Source: Anagrus nilaparvatae
Lineage: Eukaryota; Arthropoda; Insecta; Hymenoptera; Mymaridae
Assembly (NCBI GenBank): GCA_022575985.1
Contig: JAKSXM010000007.1
Span: 18,726,501-18,790,500, forward strand
DNA: 64,000 nt
Direction of reading: 5' to 3'
Positions 35,336 through 45,293 of the stretch are shown here, in pieces; positions within the stretch are counted from its first letter, which is position 1; every line of letters starts with the position of its first letter. Position numbers and translations under genes: made by a program. Below the pieces are notes generated by a model that was not told the origin of the DNA, did no database searches, and saw only the letters and a list, made by a program, of their open reading frames with translations.

Positions 35336-36025
35336 AGCGCTACATAGCCCCCACCCGCAATAATAAAAAAAGTAAAATTTAAAAAAAAAAATTATATGAC
35401 CGTTTGTGCGTTTTTATTCCAATTAATTTGAGCCCCATCCCACGTTTGTGCGTCACCTATTTTCCGAGGAAAATAGAATTTTCCTAATATCCTATCACCC
35501 GGATAAAAAAATGCTCTATTTTTATATCTATTTTAATTTTTAAGAAAAACTATTTATAAAATCTTTAATAAAATCGTTTGTGCTTCCATCACCCGTAAAA
35601 ATAAATGGTCTAAATTAATTATTTAATAAAATAAATAAATAATTATTATTTTTAAGTTTTATCCTTAGGAGAAGAAAGTGCGCATGCGCTTGAAATGCAT
35701 TTTTCTCTCACGATTTCGGTCGTCGATAAAAACGAAATCCAGTCACTTTAATATTACAGGTTAGTTCAAAAACTGACTTGTGTTTTTTGAAAGCTTTATA
35801 AAAGTGTTTTTCATTTTAAAAGAGGAAGTTCATGAAAATATTTACTTTCTTTTAAATGAATAAATAAAAAATGAAAATGCAATAAATTGAAATAAAAAAT
35901 ATTACTTTTAAAATCTACTTGACTTCTTCTGGTAATGGTGTATAATTAACATAAAAGTCAGTTTCATCAAAAAAACCTTTTTTAACACCTTCTATGTCAA
36001 GTCTTTAAATAACAAAAAATGTTCA

Positions 36026-36440
36026 GATGGAAAGTGTTAAAGAAACTACAACAAGTGCCACAGATGATATTAATTTATGAAGTAAACCAGAATTTCCTCA
36101 TGCTAAACCTGCTATATTTTACTTTTTTAACCTACTTAAAGGAAAATAATCTGGATAGTTCAGAAGGTAAGTGAATAATTTTGTCTTTTTTATGCAAAAT
36201 TAAGAAGATTTAACACTTGTTATTTTATTATTTTAATAGTCAAGCTGGAAAACTGCCAATAAAAAGCAACGAGAAAAACTTTTAGAACTAATACAAAGAT
36301 TAGCTGAAGATGACAAAGGTGGAGTTATGGCTCATAAAGTATGAATGCTTATTTGGAATTTAGCTCATTCTAACGAGGTAACAACTGAAAATATATTCTC
36401 TATATGAACCAAATCCGAATATGAGTCATAACAAAGCAAG
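36026..36440 (+). pseudogene. Captured fat facets/USP9X exons (left TIR only)
   Basis: 36,026-36,180 reads MESVKETTTSATDDINL, a stop, then KPEFPHAKPA, like the early region of USP9X/fat facets. 36,241-36,400 reads [20 protein letters not shown] and AHKV, a stop, then IWNLAHSNEV, a well-conserved USP9X/fat facets segment from much later in that protein. The intron between the two pieces keeps splice-like ends. In-frame stops show that neither piece is functional. The parent is a very large deubiquitinase; the catalytic domain was not captured. The donor gene must lie elsewhere in this genome. Confidence 0.8.
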
Positions 36441-36547
36441 TCATAACGCTTTTTATAGGTACAATTTTTTTAATTATTTTGTTGACAAGAAATTAACAGT
36501 TTTTAATTTTTTAATGTTTCATAACAGGCAAGAAGTTATCTTTATAT

Positions 36548-36865
36548 CTATAGAGCATATAGAGGAAAACATTTAACATTAATTATTAGATTTGCCAATC
36601 CAGCAGATAATTTTGACGATATAGAAATAACAACTTATATAAATGAAACTTTAGGTTCTTTAATGTGTCAAATATTAAGAAGAATTAAAGCTAGTAATAC
36701 AAATGTTAAATTAGATTTATTTATTATTTTTAAATCAAGCTCTATCATGGGATGTGCCAGATAGAACAACTATACAAGCCATAATGAGGTTAGCATGGGC
36801 AGCATCAAGTGGAAATTTAAATAACGTTAATTCGTCGTCAACTGTAATCCAACAAGATCTAAATT
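36548..36865 (+). pseudogene. Captured fat facets/USP9X chimera (left TIR)
   Basis: The frame RAYRGKHLTLIIRFANPADN, DIEITTYINETLG, LMCQILRRIKASNTNVKLDL is the ubiquitin-like-fold segment of USP9X/fat facets. It is fused without intron to a later exon (SSIMGCARstart-like junction, then IMRLAWAASSGNLNNVNSSS) in a shifted frame. The two exons are not adjacent in the parent gene, so the piece is a chimera. It then runs into the leucine-rich segment. Confidence 0.8.
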
Positions 36866-37427
36866 ATGGATTTAGTGATAAATTACATTTAATGAAGTCA
36901 ATAATTTAGAATATCTATCAGCAATGCTTTCCTGTCAAAGAAAATTAAGTAAATTAGAAAAAAAGGAAACATTTGTTAATGGAATATTTATGGGAAATTT
37001 ACCAACAGATTTTCTAGAAGAAATTTCACTTAGAGTTCAGTGAAGAATTGTCTTTTTCACTTCACCGTTTCAAAAATTTAAAGTCTATTACTTGTACAGT
37101 ATGTATTAAAGAATTAACCGATTATGAAAGTTTATTAAATATAGATATTATCGTAACAAATTATTCATTAACGTAAAGTGGAGAAAGCTATTTTAATCTA
37201 TTTAAAAATTTGAAATCATTCAAAATCAAAGGGCCATCAAGTCCAAAAACAAATATAGTTAATTTAGAACATTGTAAAAATTTAAAAAACTTAAAATTTG
37301 AAAGATTTTTATTAACAGGAACCATTGACAAAAGAAAAAAAGTTAAACTGAGACATTTTGGAGAACCAATCCTAAGTAAATTTTCTCAAAGTGCACAAGA
37401 GGGAATATCTCCTTTTACAATCATATA
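36866..37427 (+). pseudogene. Captured leucine-rich protein fragment (left TIR)
   Basis: Frames give DLNYGFSD, NLEYLSAML, FSEELSFSLHRFKNLK, VCIKELTDYESLLNIDIIVT, YFNLFKNLKSFKIKGPSSP and NLEHCKNLKNLKFERFLLTG. The spacing of Leu and Asn and the FKNLK/CKNLK motifs look like leucine-rich repeats of an F-box-type protein. Compared with the right arm, about 270 bp between GFSD and NLEYL is deleted, with a short TTACATTTAATGAAG match at the junction, and stops are present. The parent gene is not identified. Confidence 0.6.
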
Positions 37428-37474
37428 GCAAAAGAATATAACGACAAAGAAGAATTGAATATTTGTTTGTTTTT

Positions 37475-38372
37475 ACTTGACTGAAAGTGTGGTGCATGTG
37501 TTAGTCGATTCACAAGTAGAAAGATACCTTATTGTGTGAAATTCCATCCTGATTCTGATAAGCAGCATCTTTTTGTTGCTGGGGCATCTGATAAAAAAAT
37601 TATATACGTAATTATATGTTTCTTTTTTGTTTTTAAGTAAAAAAATTTTTGTTTTAAATTTAATCACTTTTATATTGTAGTGGGATACACGTACTGGAGA
37701 AATAACACAAGAGTATGATAGACATTTAAGAGCAGTGAACAACATTACTTTTGTAGACGAAAATTGGAGATTTGTTACAACATCAGACGACAAAAGTTTA
37801 AGAGTTTGGGAATGGTAAAATTAATTTAATTTAATATTTTTTTACTTATATCTGATAAAAAATTTTAAATTTATTTTTTTATTTTAAGGATATACCAGTA
37901 GATATGAAGTATATTGCAGATCCATCAATGCATTCAATGCCGACTGTTACAGTTTCTCCAAATTTAAAATGGTTGGCTTGTCAAAGTATGGATAACAAAA
38001 TAGTAATATTTTCAGCGCTCAATAGATTTAAATTAAATCGTAAAAAAACATTTAGCGGGCACATGGTTGCTGGCTATGCTTGTGGCTTAGATTTTTCACC
38101 TGATATGAGGTAATTATAATTTCTTAATCTAAAACAAATTTATTTATTTAATAAAGTAAATTTTAATTATTTAATATAGATCTTTTTCTTTTAGTTATTT
38201 GGTTTCTGGCGATGCAGATGGAAAGTGTTTTGTATGGGATTGGAAGACAACTAAACTTTTCAAAAAATGGAAAGCACATGACGAAGTTTGTATAAGTGCT
38301 TTATGGCATCCTCATGAAGTTTCCAAATTAGCTACAGCTGGATGGGATGGAAAAATTAAGTATTGGCATTAA
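37475..38372 (+). pseudogene. Captured PRP17/CDC40 WD40 exons (left TIR)
   Basis: Four exons of the splicing factor PRP17/CDC40 keep their introns. Exon 37,475-37,607 has VSRFTSRKIPYCVKFHPDSD; exon 37,681-37,814 has [20 protein letters not shown]; exon 37,889-38,109 has [20 protein letters not shown] and [17 protein letters not shown]; exon 38,195-38,372 has YLVSGDADGKCFVWDWKTTK and GWDGKIKYWH. These are the last WD40 blades up to the stop. The first exon starts after a stop. The junction between the second and third exons does not restore the frame with the visible GT and AG, so a normal message is unlikely. PRP17 acts in the second step of splicing; a fragment without the N-terminal half would not replace it. 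Confidence 0.85.
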
Positions 38373-39269
38373 GTACGTAATTTTATAATTTTTTTTCAAA
38401 TTCAAATAGTAATATCTACTTATTACTAATTTACGACAATAATGACTCTAATTTTCAATCATGTAAATACATAATTACTTAAAAATATAAACTTTACATT
38501 TTTATATTAGTTTAATATAAAACTTAAAAAAAAAAAAGAAAAATGAAATATACAAAAATATTTTAATGTAAATACTTGTAAATTGTAAATTAAAAATAAT
38601 GGTTTTTTATAAAAAACAGCAAAGAGAATTAATTTTTTTTTTTAATATTTTTTTTTATTACAAAAATGATGTATATGAGAAAAAAATAAATAGATTACCT
38701 AAATGTATTTTGTAATGAATTTTTAAAATATTCTACATTACATAGTAAAATTGATTGTGCGATCACTTGAACCATGAAGGTAATACATGATATTTATATG
38801 TCTACAAAATAAATATAAGTATATATGAGCGTTACTAAATAACGCTTTTTTATACTTTGAACTATATGTTTTTACATTTGACTAGCTTTTTTAAGACTTT
38901 TAATTATAATATTATCTTACAATAAATTTAATATTTTGGCTTGAGATTAATTTATTATAAAAAATTTACTTTTAATTTAAATATTGTTTTTTTATTTTAT
39001 CTTAGCATTAAGTATAATTAGATCCATTTAGAGTGAATGATCACATTATTATTATTAATTTGTAAATTCAAAATATGACATAATATGTACAAAACATTAA
39101 ATAGAATTTTTTAAATTTAATTAATTTCATAATTTCTGATAAAAATTTTTTTTTTCAACAATTTAAAAGAATTTTAATTAATAGCACGTATATAAATAAA
39201 ATATCACATTCATTTAATTTTAAAGTTTTTTAAAAAATAATCAATAATTTTTTAAAATAACGTTTAAAA
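38373..39269. other. Non-coding part of the left TIR
   Basis: AT-rich DNA matched closely by 55,140-56,057 in reverse. It probably includes the region downstream of the captured PRP17 gene. No frame. Confidence 0.6.
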
Positions 39270-39740
39270 ATTATGTTAAAACAAGCTCTATCATGGGATA
39301 TGTCAGATAAAGCAACTGTACGTGCCATAATGAGGTTAGCATGGGCAGCATCAAGTGGAAATTTAAATAACGTTATTTCGTCGTCAACTTTACTCCATGA
39401 AATGCATCAAATTAATGCAAGGGATCGAAGAATTCTTGATAATAATGATGTTTTTGGTAATGCAAATAATTTACAATTGTTTTACTGTATTATTAACTTA
39501 ACAAATTTTATTTTTAGTTTGTAAAGAAGCATTAGAAGTTTTGACAATAACATTAGCATTAAACCCAAAAGCATTAGAGGATATAACAAAAGTTTTATTA
39601 AAACCAAAGGAGCCAGAAAATACATGGAATACTTTCTTAATAGATCTTGTTCTTTTAAGTACTTCAAGAACAATTTGTGTTGTTGCAGCTGAACAGTTTT
39701 TGAAGGAAAATTTAAACAAAAAAAGACGTACTGAATAAAT
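39270..39740 (+). pseudogene. Captured fat facets/USP9X exon pair (left TIR)
   Basis: 39,273-39,450 reads MLKQALSWDMSDKATVRAIM, RLAWAASSGNLNNV, LLHEMHQINARDRRILDNND, ending at a GT. After a 60-bp intron, 39,518-39,738 reads VCKEALEVLTITLALNPKAL and NTFLIDLVLLSTSRTICVVA, AEQFLKENL, then a stop. EALEVLTI and FLIDL-AAEQF are recognisable USP9X/fat facets sequence. The join is in frame, so this piece could still be spliced, but it has no start of its own and ends early. The first exon is duplicated in part at 36,740-36,850. Confidence 0.8.
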
Positions 39741-40019
39741 TTTAGAATTTTGAAGCTGGGTCTTTAGGATCAAATCTTCAAGAAAATTAACAACAAAGTT
39801 AAGTGACTTATTGAATCAATGCAATGTGCAAAAAAGTAGTTACGAAGCTTTAGCAAATAAAAGCCATGACTTTTTTATCCTCAATGACCAATCCAATATC
39901 GATGAAAATACTGGTACACATATATGGAGGGTTTTCAGTGATAAACTTCCAACAATAATTTTAAAAGAAAAATCAAGTACTTCTGGGGGACAATTATTAT
40001 AAAAAAAAGTCAAATAATA
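39741..40019 (+). pseudogene. Captured coding debris, parent unknown (left TIR)
   Basis: A 63-codon frame at 39,811-40,002 reads NQCNVQKSSYEALANKSHDF, then FILNDQSNIDENTGTHIWRV. It looks like real coding sequence rather than random AT-rich frame, and its mirror at 54,440-54,640 is also broken. I do not recognise it. Confidence 0.45.
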
Positions 40020-40307
40020 TCAAAACTTCATCGTCCAGTAAACTCGAGGATTTGATTTTGAAAAAAAGAGATGATTTAAATTTTCCATGGGGTTGATTAT
40101 TATACTGGCCTCCGCTATAACACTTATTGTAGAAATAATGATTTCTGGTGCTTTGAAGAAGACCTTTTGTTATTTTAGATTTTGGAGTACCTGTTTTGCT
40201 TACTGATTTGATGTTCCCAGCTTGTAATTATTTAATATCACAAGCCAGTTGATGCTAGACTTGAATATGGAGTAGAAACGAGCGTCGAAATAGTTTTAAG
40301 AACTGCT
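40020..40307 (+). pseudogene. Probable captured Bruce/BIRC6 fragment (left TIR)
   Basis: Broken frames give FGVPVLLTDLMFPAC and then ISQ-ARLEYGVE-IVLRTA. FG-PVLLTDLM-P-C and ARLE-GLE-type text occur in the giant ubiquitin-conjugating IAP protein Bruce/BIRC6. Stops and an out-of-frame junction make it dead. The right arm has the same piece and continues further. Confidence 0.45.
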
Positions 40308-40670
40308 TTTATCAAAAAGGCTCAGCAAGCACAAAGAAATCAAATGAATCAAGCATCTGCGATGCAAGCACCCCAATGACCTAATGCACAAAAGATGATG
40401 AGACCTGTTATTACAAATAATTTAGGTCTTAGGAATTCATTGTTACAGGTACTTATTATAAAAAGAAAATTAAAAAAAATTTTTTTGTTAATTTAAATTT
40501 AAAATACAATTTTTCTTTTTAGCAGCAGCAACCACAATACCGACAAGTTCTTGGCATGCAACATTAAATGGTTGGTCCAAGATAAATGCCGCATAGGCAA
40601 ATGGCACCAGGAAATCAACAAAATTAAAAGTTTGATGAAGCTTCTAATTACGATTTCTTAGGATACATTT
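40308..40670 (+). pseudogene. Captured Gln/Met-rich fragment (outside the TIR match)
   Basis: Two pieces flank a small intron (about 40,449-40,522): KAQQAQRNQMNQASAMQAPQ, then PVITNNLGLR; and QQQPQYRQVLGMQH, stop, MVGPR, stop, MPHRQMAPGNQQN, then FDEASNYDFLGYI. Such composition is seen in Mediator-type co-activator tails, but I cannot name the gene. Two internal stops are present. It has no counterpart in the right arm. Confidence 0.5.
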
Positions 40671-41194
40671 TTTTTTAGATATAAATTTTTTTTTATTTGA
40701 ACTTAAAATTTTTATATTAGAAAATCAGAAGAATTTTAATAATTTATTATTAAATAGCATTGTAAATATTATAAATAAGTCGACATTTAATTAGTAAGTT
40801 TGAATAATTATTTTCAATTTGTCAATTTAAATGAGTGATTATTTTTATTTTCTAGTTTTTTAACCTAGCATTGCAACAAAATGATAAGCTTCGTAAACAT
40901 GATATCAAGATTCTTATGAAGACAAGCGATAGATTATGTATTGAACCTGGGTGAAATTTTTTGCATAAAAGTATATTAAAGATAATTAGGAAAGTTTTAG
41001 AGGTGGTAAAAAATTAGCATTTTTATAATTATTATAAATTTTTATTTAATATGTTGTAAAAAGTGCTTTTTTTATAAAGTATATTCTGTTAAGACTTTTT
41101 AAAATAAAATAAATAAATTTACAAAAAAAATATGTGTAAACATTTTTTTTTACTTTGGAAATTCTTATTATAAACTTTATACTTAATTTTATAA
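40671..41194. other. Spacer between captured DNA and the 973-codon gene
   Basis: Mostly AT-rich. A short frame at about 40,885-40,955 (NDKLRKHDIKILMKTSDRLC) may be one more captured scrap. Confidence 0.4.
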
Positions 41195-44116
41195 CTAATT
41201 TTCTACTTTTACATATAATATTAGAGCTATATTAACTTTTTTAACTATTGTCAAAGATTTAGATTTTTTTTTTCCAATGGAATTTATTTCTTGCCATGTA
41301 TCTTTTTCTGATCTTGTGTACGTTAAATAAAACCGTTTTTCTTCTTGTTCGTTTGATTCTTTAAAAGCGGTAATGCCAACATTTATATATTTCTCCAAGG
41401 AATTTTCAAATTCAATATCAAGAAATTGTGGAAGTAGATTTAACGGCACTTCAACATTTTGAGCTTCTAGGTCAATAAAAAAAAAAGGTCCAATAATTTT
41501 TGAGCATGAATTGCAAAATTTGTGGCATTCAAAGCAGTCAATAGAACTATTATTATTTAAATATGTAACTATTTCTACATTTAAATTTTTAATCTTCTCA
41601 GCTGTTATTTCAGAAAGCTGAATAATATTACTATATTCGGATGATTGTTGTTTTTGTGGACAATTACAACATAATGATGTTTGAATTGTATAGTGCGAGC
41701 ACATTATCTGGACCAAAAAGTCAGTTTGACATTTTTGATCTATAAAAATTACAGTATCCTTTTTGGCTGCATATTTATGTAACAAAAGCATTCTTATTGC
41801 ATAAATATATGGATAATTTCCTTTTGTGCACCATTCTTGGATTATTTTGAATAAACAAAATTTATTGTTACATGAAACTTCCTGACAAAATTTTTCGAAC
41901 ATTCCACTTCTTCTATAAGCTGATGAATTCAGCTCAATAAAAGAGTCAGTTAGAGAAGTGTCGTCCAAAGTAAAATATGCTCTCTTAATTTTACGAGGAA
42001 CTTGACCTTTGCCATTGGCAATAAATTTTTCTTTTGGGATTTTTTTATTTTTAGAACTTTGCTGGTTGTGGACAGTTTTTAATTGTTGACATTCAGTAAA
42101 GTACTTTGCTGGTCGCTTATTAATAGTCTTTGTTTTTAAATTTAATGACGTTGGTGGTTCTGGATCCGGTGTTGAAATGAGGTTTGATTTAATTACTAAA
42201 TTAGTAAAGTGTTGATCAATAAAATCCACGGGATTCACCACTTTTTTTTTCGGAGAAGAGCATTTATTAGGCTTAAATTCATCATCAGTGGTTTTGTTAT
42301 TGTTATCCATACCTATAGAATAATCTTGGTTTATCTCACTGTCATTATATTGATCTTCGACTTCAGTAATATCAATCGCTTTATGAAATTCATCATCATC
42401 GAAATCATAATCATCAATGTCGTTATTATTTTTAGAGTTCTTGCCCATCCAGTCCTCCTCAAAATTTAGGCAAAATGATATTGTGTTAAGCAATTGGGAA
42501 TCCTTATAATTTAAATTGATATTATTATTATTGATAAATGCCATCCCTTTGGCCTCAGAATTTTTTAACGCAGAAACATGACGCTTTAAAAAATCAGGAA
42601 CCCTTATTTCATCAGTTAAAAATTCTCTAATATCAAAACCATGTTTTTTAGCTGATGAACTGTATAAAAAATTATCTCTTGGATGAAAATTATTTTGATA
42701 AAAAATAGACGTCCAAATGGGGAATTGGCATAAAATTTCATGTAAAATTTTACTAAATTCTTTATTCCAGTATGGGTTTGGAACTCTAGTTTTTTGTGAT
42801 AACTTAATCAAATCGAAGGCTTCATGTTCAACAGCATCGAATAAATTTTTTATATCTAAAGAAGATTTATAAAATGGGTACACAGTACCATCTTCTAAAT
42901 TTAGATAAATCAAACTTCTTTTTACAAATTCATCATCTAAGCAAAATTTACATTTCTCATAAATTTCTATTACCATTTGATCACCTATTTTAGAATTTAA
43001 CTCATTATAAATGCTAATTGAAAATTCTGATTCACATTCAGATAATAATAAAATAAACATGTTTTTGGAAAAAAATTTTATTTCATCGATGTTATCTAAA
43101 AAACTCAGGTATATGATACACCTTTCATAAAAACATATTACCGGTTTTGCACAACTTTTGAAGCAATCTAAATTATGAATGTAATAAAAAATTGAAACAA
43201 GATCAACATGTATTAAAGTTTTTGGCAAATTTTCTTTTAATTTAATTAAATATTTATAACAGTCTTGTATATACTCATTTATTAATTTGCCATTGAAAAT
43301 TAGTGATAAACTATTTAATAGCATTAGATTATATCCTGTGACAAATGCAGTTGGTCGGTGATTTATTTTCTTCATATATTCAAATATGAAATTTATCAAT
43401 ATTGAAATTTCTGAATTTCCTGTGACACACTGAGCTAAGGGTACTGCATTATCATCAACTTGAATAGCCAACAAAAATAAAAATAAATTTTTTAGTTCAA
43501 TTTCATAATATTTTGCACATATTGCTGTATAAAGGCTTGTTAAAGTTATAGTAAAATTTTCTTTGGAAACTAAATGTTTGCAAATAAATACTTGCTCTGG
43601 GCTGAAATATATTAATTCAAATGGTAAAGCACTAATTTGATAAATAAGGTCGTTATACAAAATATTTAATTTCATTGTTTGTAGTTTTAATATATCATTA
43701 TCATCAATGTCGTCAATTGTTTTTTTTTTATTCACTTTTTTTTTTATGGATGGTAGAGGGCTTTCGAGTTCCTGAGTTTTTTGGTCATTATTTTTAATGG
43801 AGCTGATTGTTACAGCATTAGATATTTCAACACTTTCTGGACAAATTTTATTTTTGAGGTTACATTGATCTACATATTTTTTCCTGATTTTATTTCTATT
43901 TTCCAAAAATTTTATATATAAGTTTTTAGGAGTTACTTTACCATTTAATAAATCAGAAAGTTTTTCCCAAACAGATTTTTCTTCTTTTTCACAATCTTTT
44001 TTAGGCTCTTTCGTTCTTTCTTTTTTCAGTTTTCCGTATTTGTCAAATAAATCTAAATCATTTTCAGCTAGTACTCCTAGAATTACATCATCTTTAATTA
44101 AGGCCAGTCTGGGCAT
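41195..44116 (-). CDS. Transposase paralogue with degenerate catalytic sites and USP-like tail
   Basis: A single intact 973-codon frame. Residues 166-345 align by eye with the neighbouring DDE transposase: VPLAQCVTGNSEISIL-INFI, PTAFVTGYNLMLLNSLSLIF and NG against YTVAQMISERHDILIISAWL, PKEIVMDCSLALLNAVSFAF and NG. The first catalytic Asp falls at Pro173, the second at Gly261, and the Glu of GSENYF at about Lys491. An acidic, low-complexity linker follows (about 556-615). The C-terminal part (715-945) resembles the ubiquitin-hydrolase tail found on related transposases, with Cys pairs at 816-819 and 861-871 and IGPFFFIDLE. The expected catalytic Cys is Ser721, and the GHY histidine position holds Phe929. 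I infer a binding or regulatory protein. The ATG at 44,116 is the first after in-frame stops. Confidence 0.7.
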   Translation of the reverse strand: MPRLALIKDDVILGVLAENDLDLFDKYGKLKKERTKEPKKDCEKEEKSVWEKLSDLLNGKVTPKNLYIKFLENRNKIRKKYVDQCNLKNKICPESVEISNAVTISSIKNNDQKTQELESPLPSIKKKVNKKKTIDDIDDNDILKLQTMKLNILYNDLIYQISALPFELIYFSPEQVFICKHLVSKENFTITLTSLYTAICAKYYEIELKNLFLFLLAIQVDDNAVPLAQCVTGNSEISILINFIFEYMKKINHRPTAFVTGYNLMLLNSLSLIFNGKLINEYIQDCYKYLIKLKENLPKTLIHVDLVSIFYYIHNLDCFKSCAKPVICFYERCIIYLSFLDNIDEIKFFSKNMFILLLSECESEFSISIYNELNSKIGDQMVIEIYEKCKFCLDDEFVKRSLIYLNLEDGTVYPFYKSSLDIKNLFDAVEHEAFDLIKLSQKTRVPNPYWNKEFSKILHEILCQFPIWTSIFYQNNFHPRDNFLYSSSAKKHGFDIREFLTDEIRVPDFLKRHVSALKNSEAKGMAFINNNNINLNYKDSQLLNTISFCLNFEEDWMGKNSKNNNDIDDYDFDDDEFHKAIDITEVEDQYNDSEINQDYSIGMDNNNKTTDDEFKPNKCSSPKKKVVNPVDFIDQHFTNLVIKSNLISTPDPEPPTSLNLKTKTINKRPAKYFTECQQLKTVHNQQSSKNKKIPKEKFIANGKGQVPRKIKRAYFTLDDTSLTDSFIELNSSAYRRSGMFEKFCQEVSCNNKFCLFKIIQEWCTKGNYPYIYAIRMLLLHKYAAKKDTVIFIDQKCQTDFLVQIMCSHYTIQTSLCCNCPQKQQSSEYSNIIQLSEITAEKIKNLNVEIVTYLNNNSSIDCFECHKFCNSCSKIIGPFFFIDLEAQNVEVPLNLLPQFLDIEFENSLEKYINVGITAFKESNEQEEKRFYLTYTRSEKDTWQEINSIGKKKSKSLTIVKKVNIALILYVKVEN

Positions 44117-45293
44117 TTTTAATTGTTTTAAATAATGTCAAACTGAGATTATGGGATGATCAAAGTCTATTTAGAAAATCAATAATAATTAACACAGTTA
44201 TGACTTTTTTTGCGGGAACCCCGTAGGGGAATCGTTACTCGTATTGTTTTCTACCTTTACTCGTACGTCTAGTTTTCTGATATTTCAACTCATAAAATAT
44301 TTTAAAAAATTTGATAATGCACTTTTAATTGATTTGGTTGACTGATTCTAATTACTGAGTTTTAAAAACTTTTGAAATGTAGTTTTTTCAGAAAAGTAAT
44401 TTCTTACGATGGTTAAGAACAAAAGTAGTTTTTCGGAAAAACTTAGTTTCCAAATATTTTAAACTCAGTAATTAAAATTAGTAAACCATATCGATTAAAA
44501 GCGCTTTATCAATTTTTTTTAATATTGTACGAGCATAAAATAGATTTAAGGAAACTTGGCGTACGAGTAAGAGTCGAGTGCAATCTGAGAAACCTTTTCC
44601 CTACGGGAAAGTGTAGATAACAACAATAGTCAAAAGCAGGTCCGGCCAAGTTTTAAGAGGGAAATTTGATTTTTTTTTAATTTTTAGCGTTGAAAAAAAG
44701 AAAAAAACGAACATGATAAATTTTTTTACCAAATGTAATATAACAAGAAAAAATATTTTATAAAAATTTTAATTATTGTATTTTTTATTGTCTTTAAAAA
44801 GTAAAAAAAGAGGCCATGTAAATATGTACGTACCTATACTGTAAATTTTAATTAAAAAATATAAATTTTAAAATCATATGATTTTCCATAAGTTATGTGC
44901 TTATAAAGACATTTATTATTAAATTATTGAAAATACAACATATTTTTTTTATGAATGTTAATAATAATTATTCCATTTATTATGCATGTAGTTTACAAAG
45001 ATTTAAAATTTTATTTAAATTAAAAGAAAAATTAAATTAATAAATTAAAAGTCAATTATCAATTATGCATAGATGTAATTTATTTTACAGAAGAAATTTT
45101 ATTTACACATTAATACTTATTTTTAAAAAAAAATTACATGAAAAATCTTATATTTTAAATATTATTTTTTTCCATTTTATATTAATTACAAAATTTTTTG
45201 CATATTATTTTAAGGTGTTTATAAATATTTAAATATTATATATTTTTTTAAGTTAAATTCCAACAAATTTTTATTAACAGTAAACTGTAATGT
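44117..45293. other. Spacer with a snapback repeat
   Basis: No gene. It holds the snapback repeat at 44,213-44,630; the remainder is AT-rich DNA between two minus-strand genes. Confidence 0.6.
44213..44630. repeat. Snapback repeat 1 (~420 bp)
   Basis: Two halves are reverse complements about a centre near 44,420: CCGTAGGGGAATCGTTACTCG and TACTCGTACG at the left against CGTACGAGTA and CCCTACGGGA at the right, with CTGATTCTAATTACTGAGTTT against AACTCAGTAATTAAAATTAG inside. It is closely related to 51,476-51,891. The two repeats bracket the USP fusion and the transposase. Confidence 0.75.

Larger units (their letters stand above)
35336..40307 (+). repeat. Left terminal inverted repeat (~5.0 kb)
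   Basis: Similarity to the right arm ends at AACTGCTTT (about 40,307, matching 54,084). Blocks 35,996-36,545 (different fat facets pieces) and 37,475-37,640 (a PRP17 exon) have no counterpart in the right arm, and about 270 bp of the leucine-rich segment is missing here. Gene pieces inside run left to right: fat facets, leucine-rich protein, PRP17, fat facets, Bruce-like. Confidence 0.85.

Noticed and set aside
37904..38113. Intact host PRP17/CDC40 gene
   Set aside because: Only the last WD40 exons are present, in two inverted copies inside transposon TIRs, without a start, with a frame break at one splice junction and a stop in one copy.
39482..39773. Minus-strand frames in the fat facets exon region
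   Set aside because: Shadows of the plus-strand exon EALEVLTITLALN; mirrored shadows occur in the other TIR.
42209..42469. Plus-strand 86-codon frame
   Set aside because: It is the antisense of the acidic linker of the 973-codon gene.
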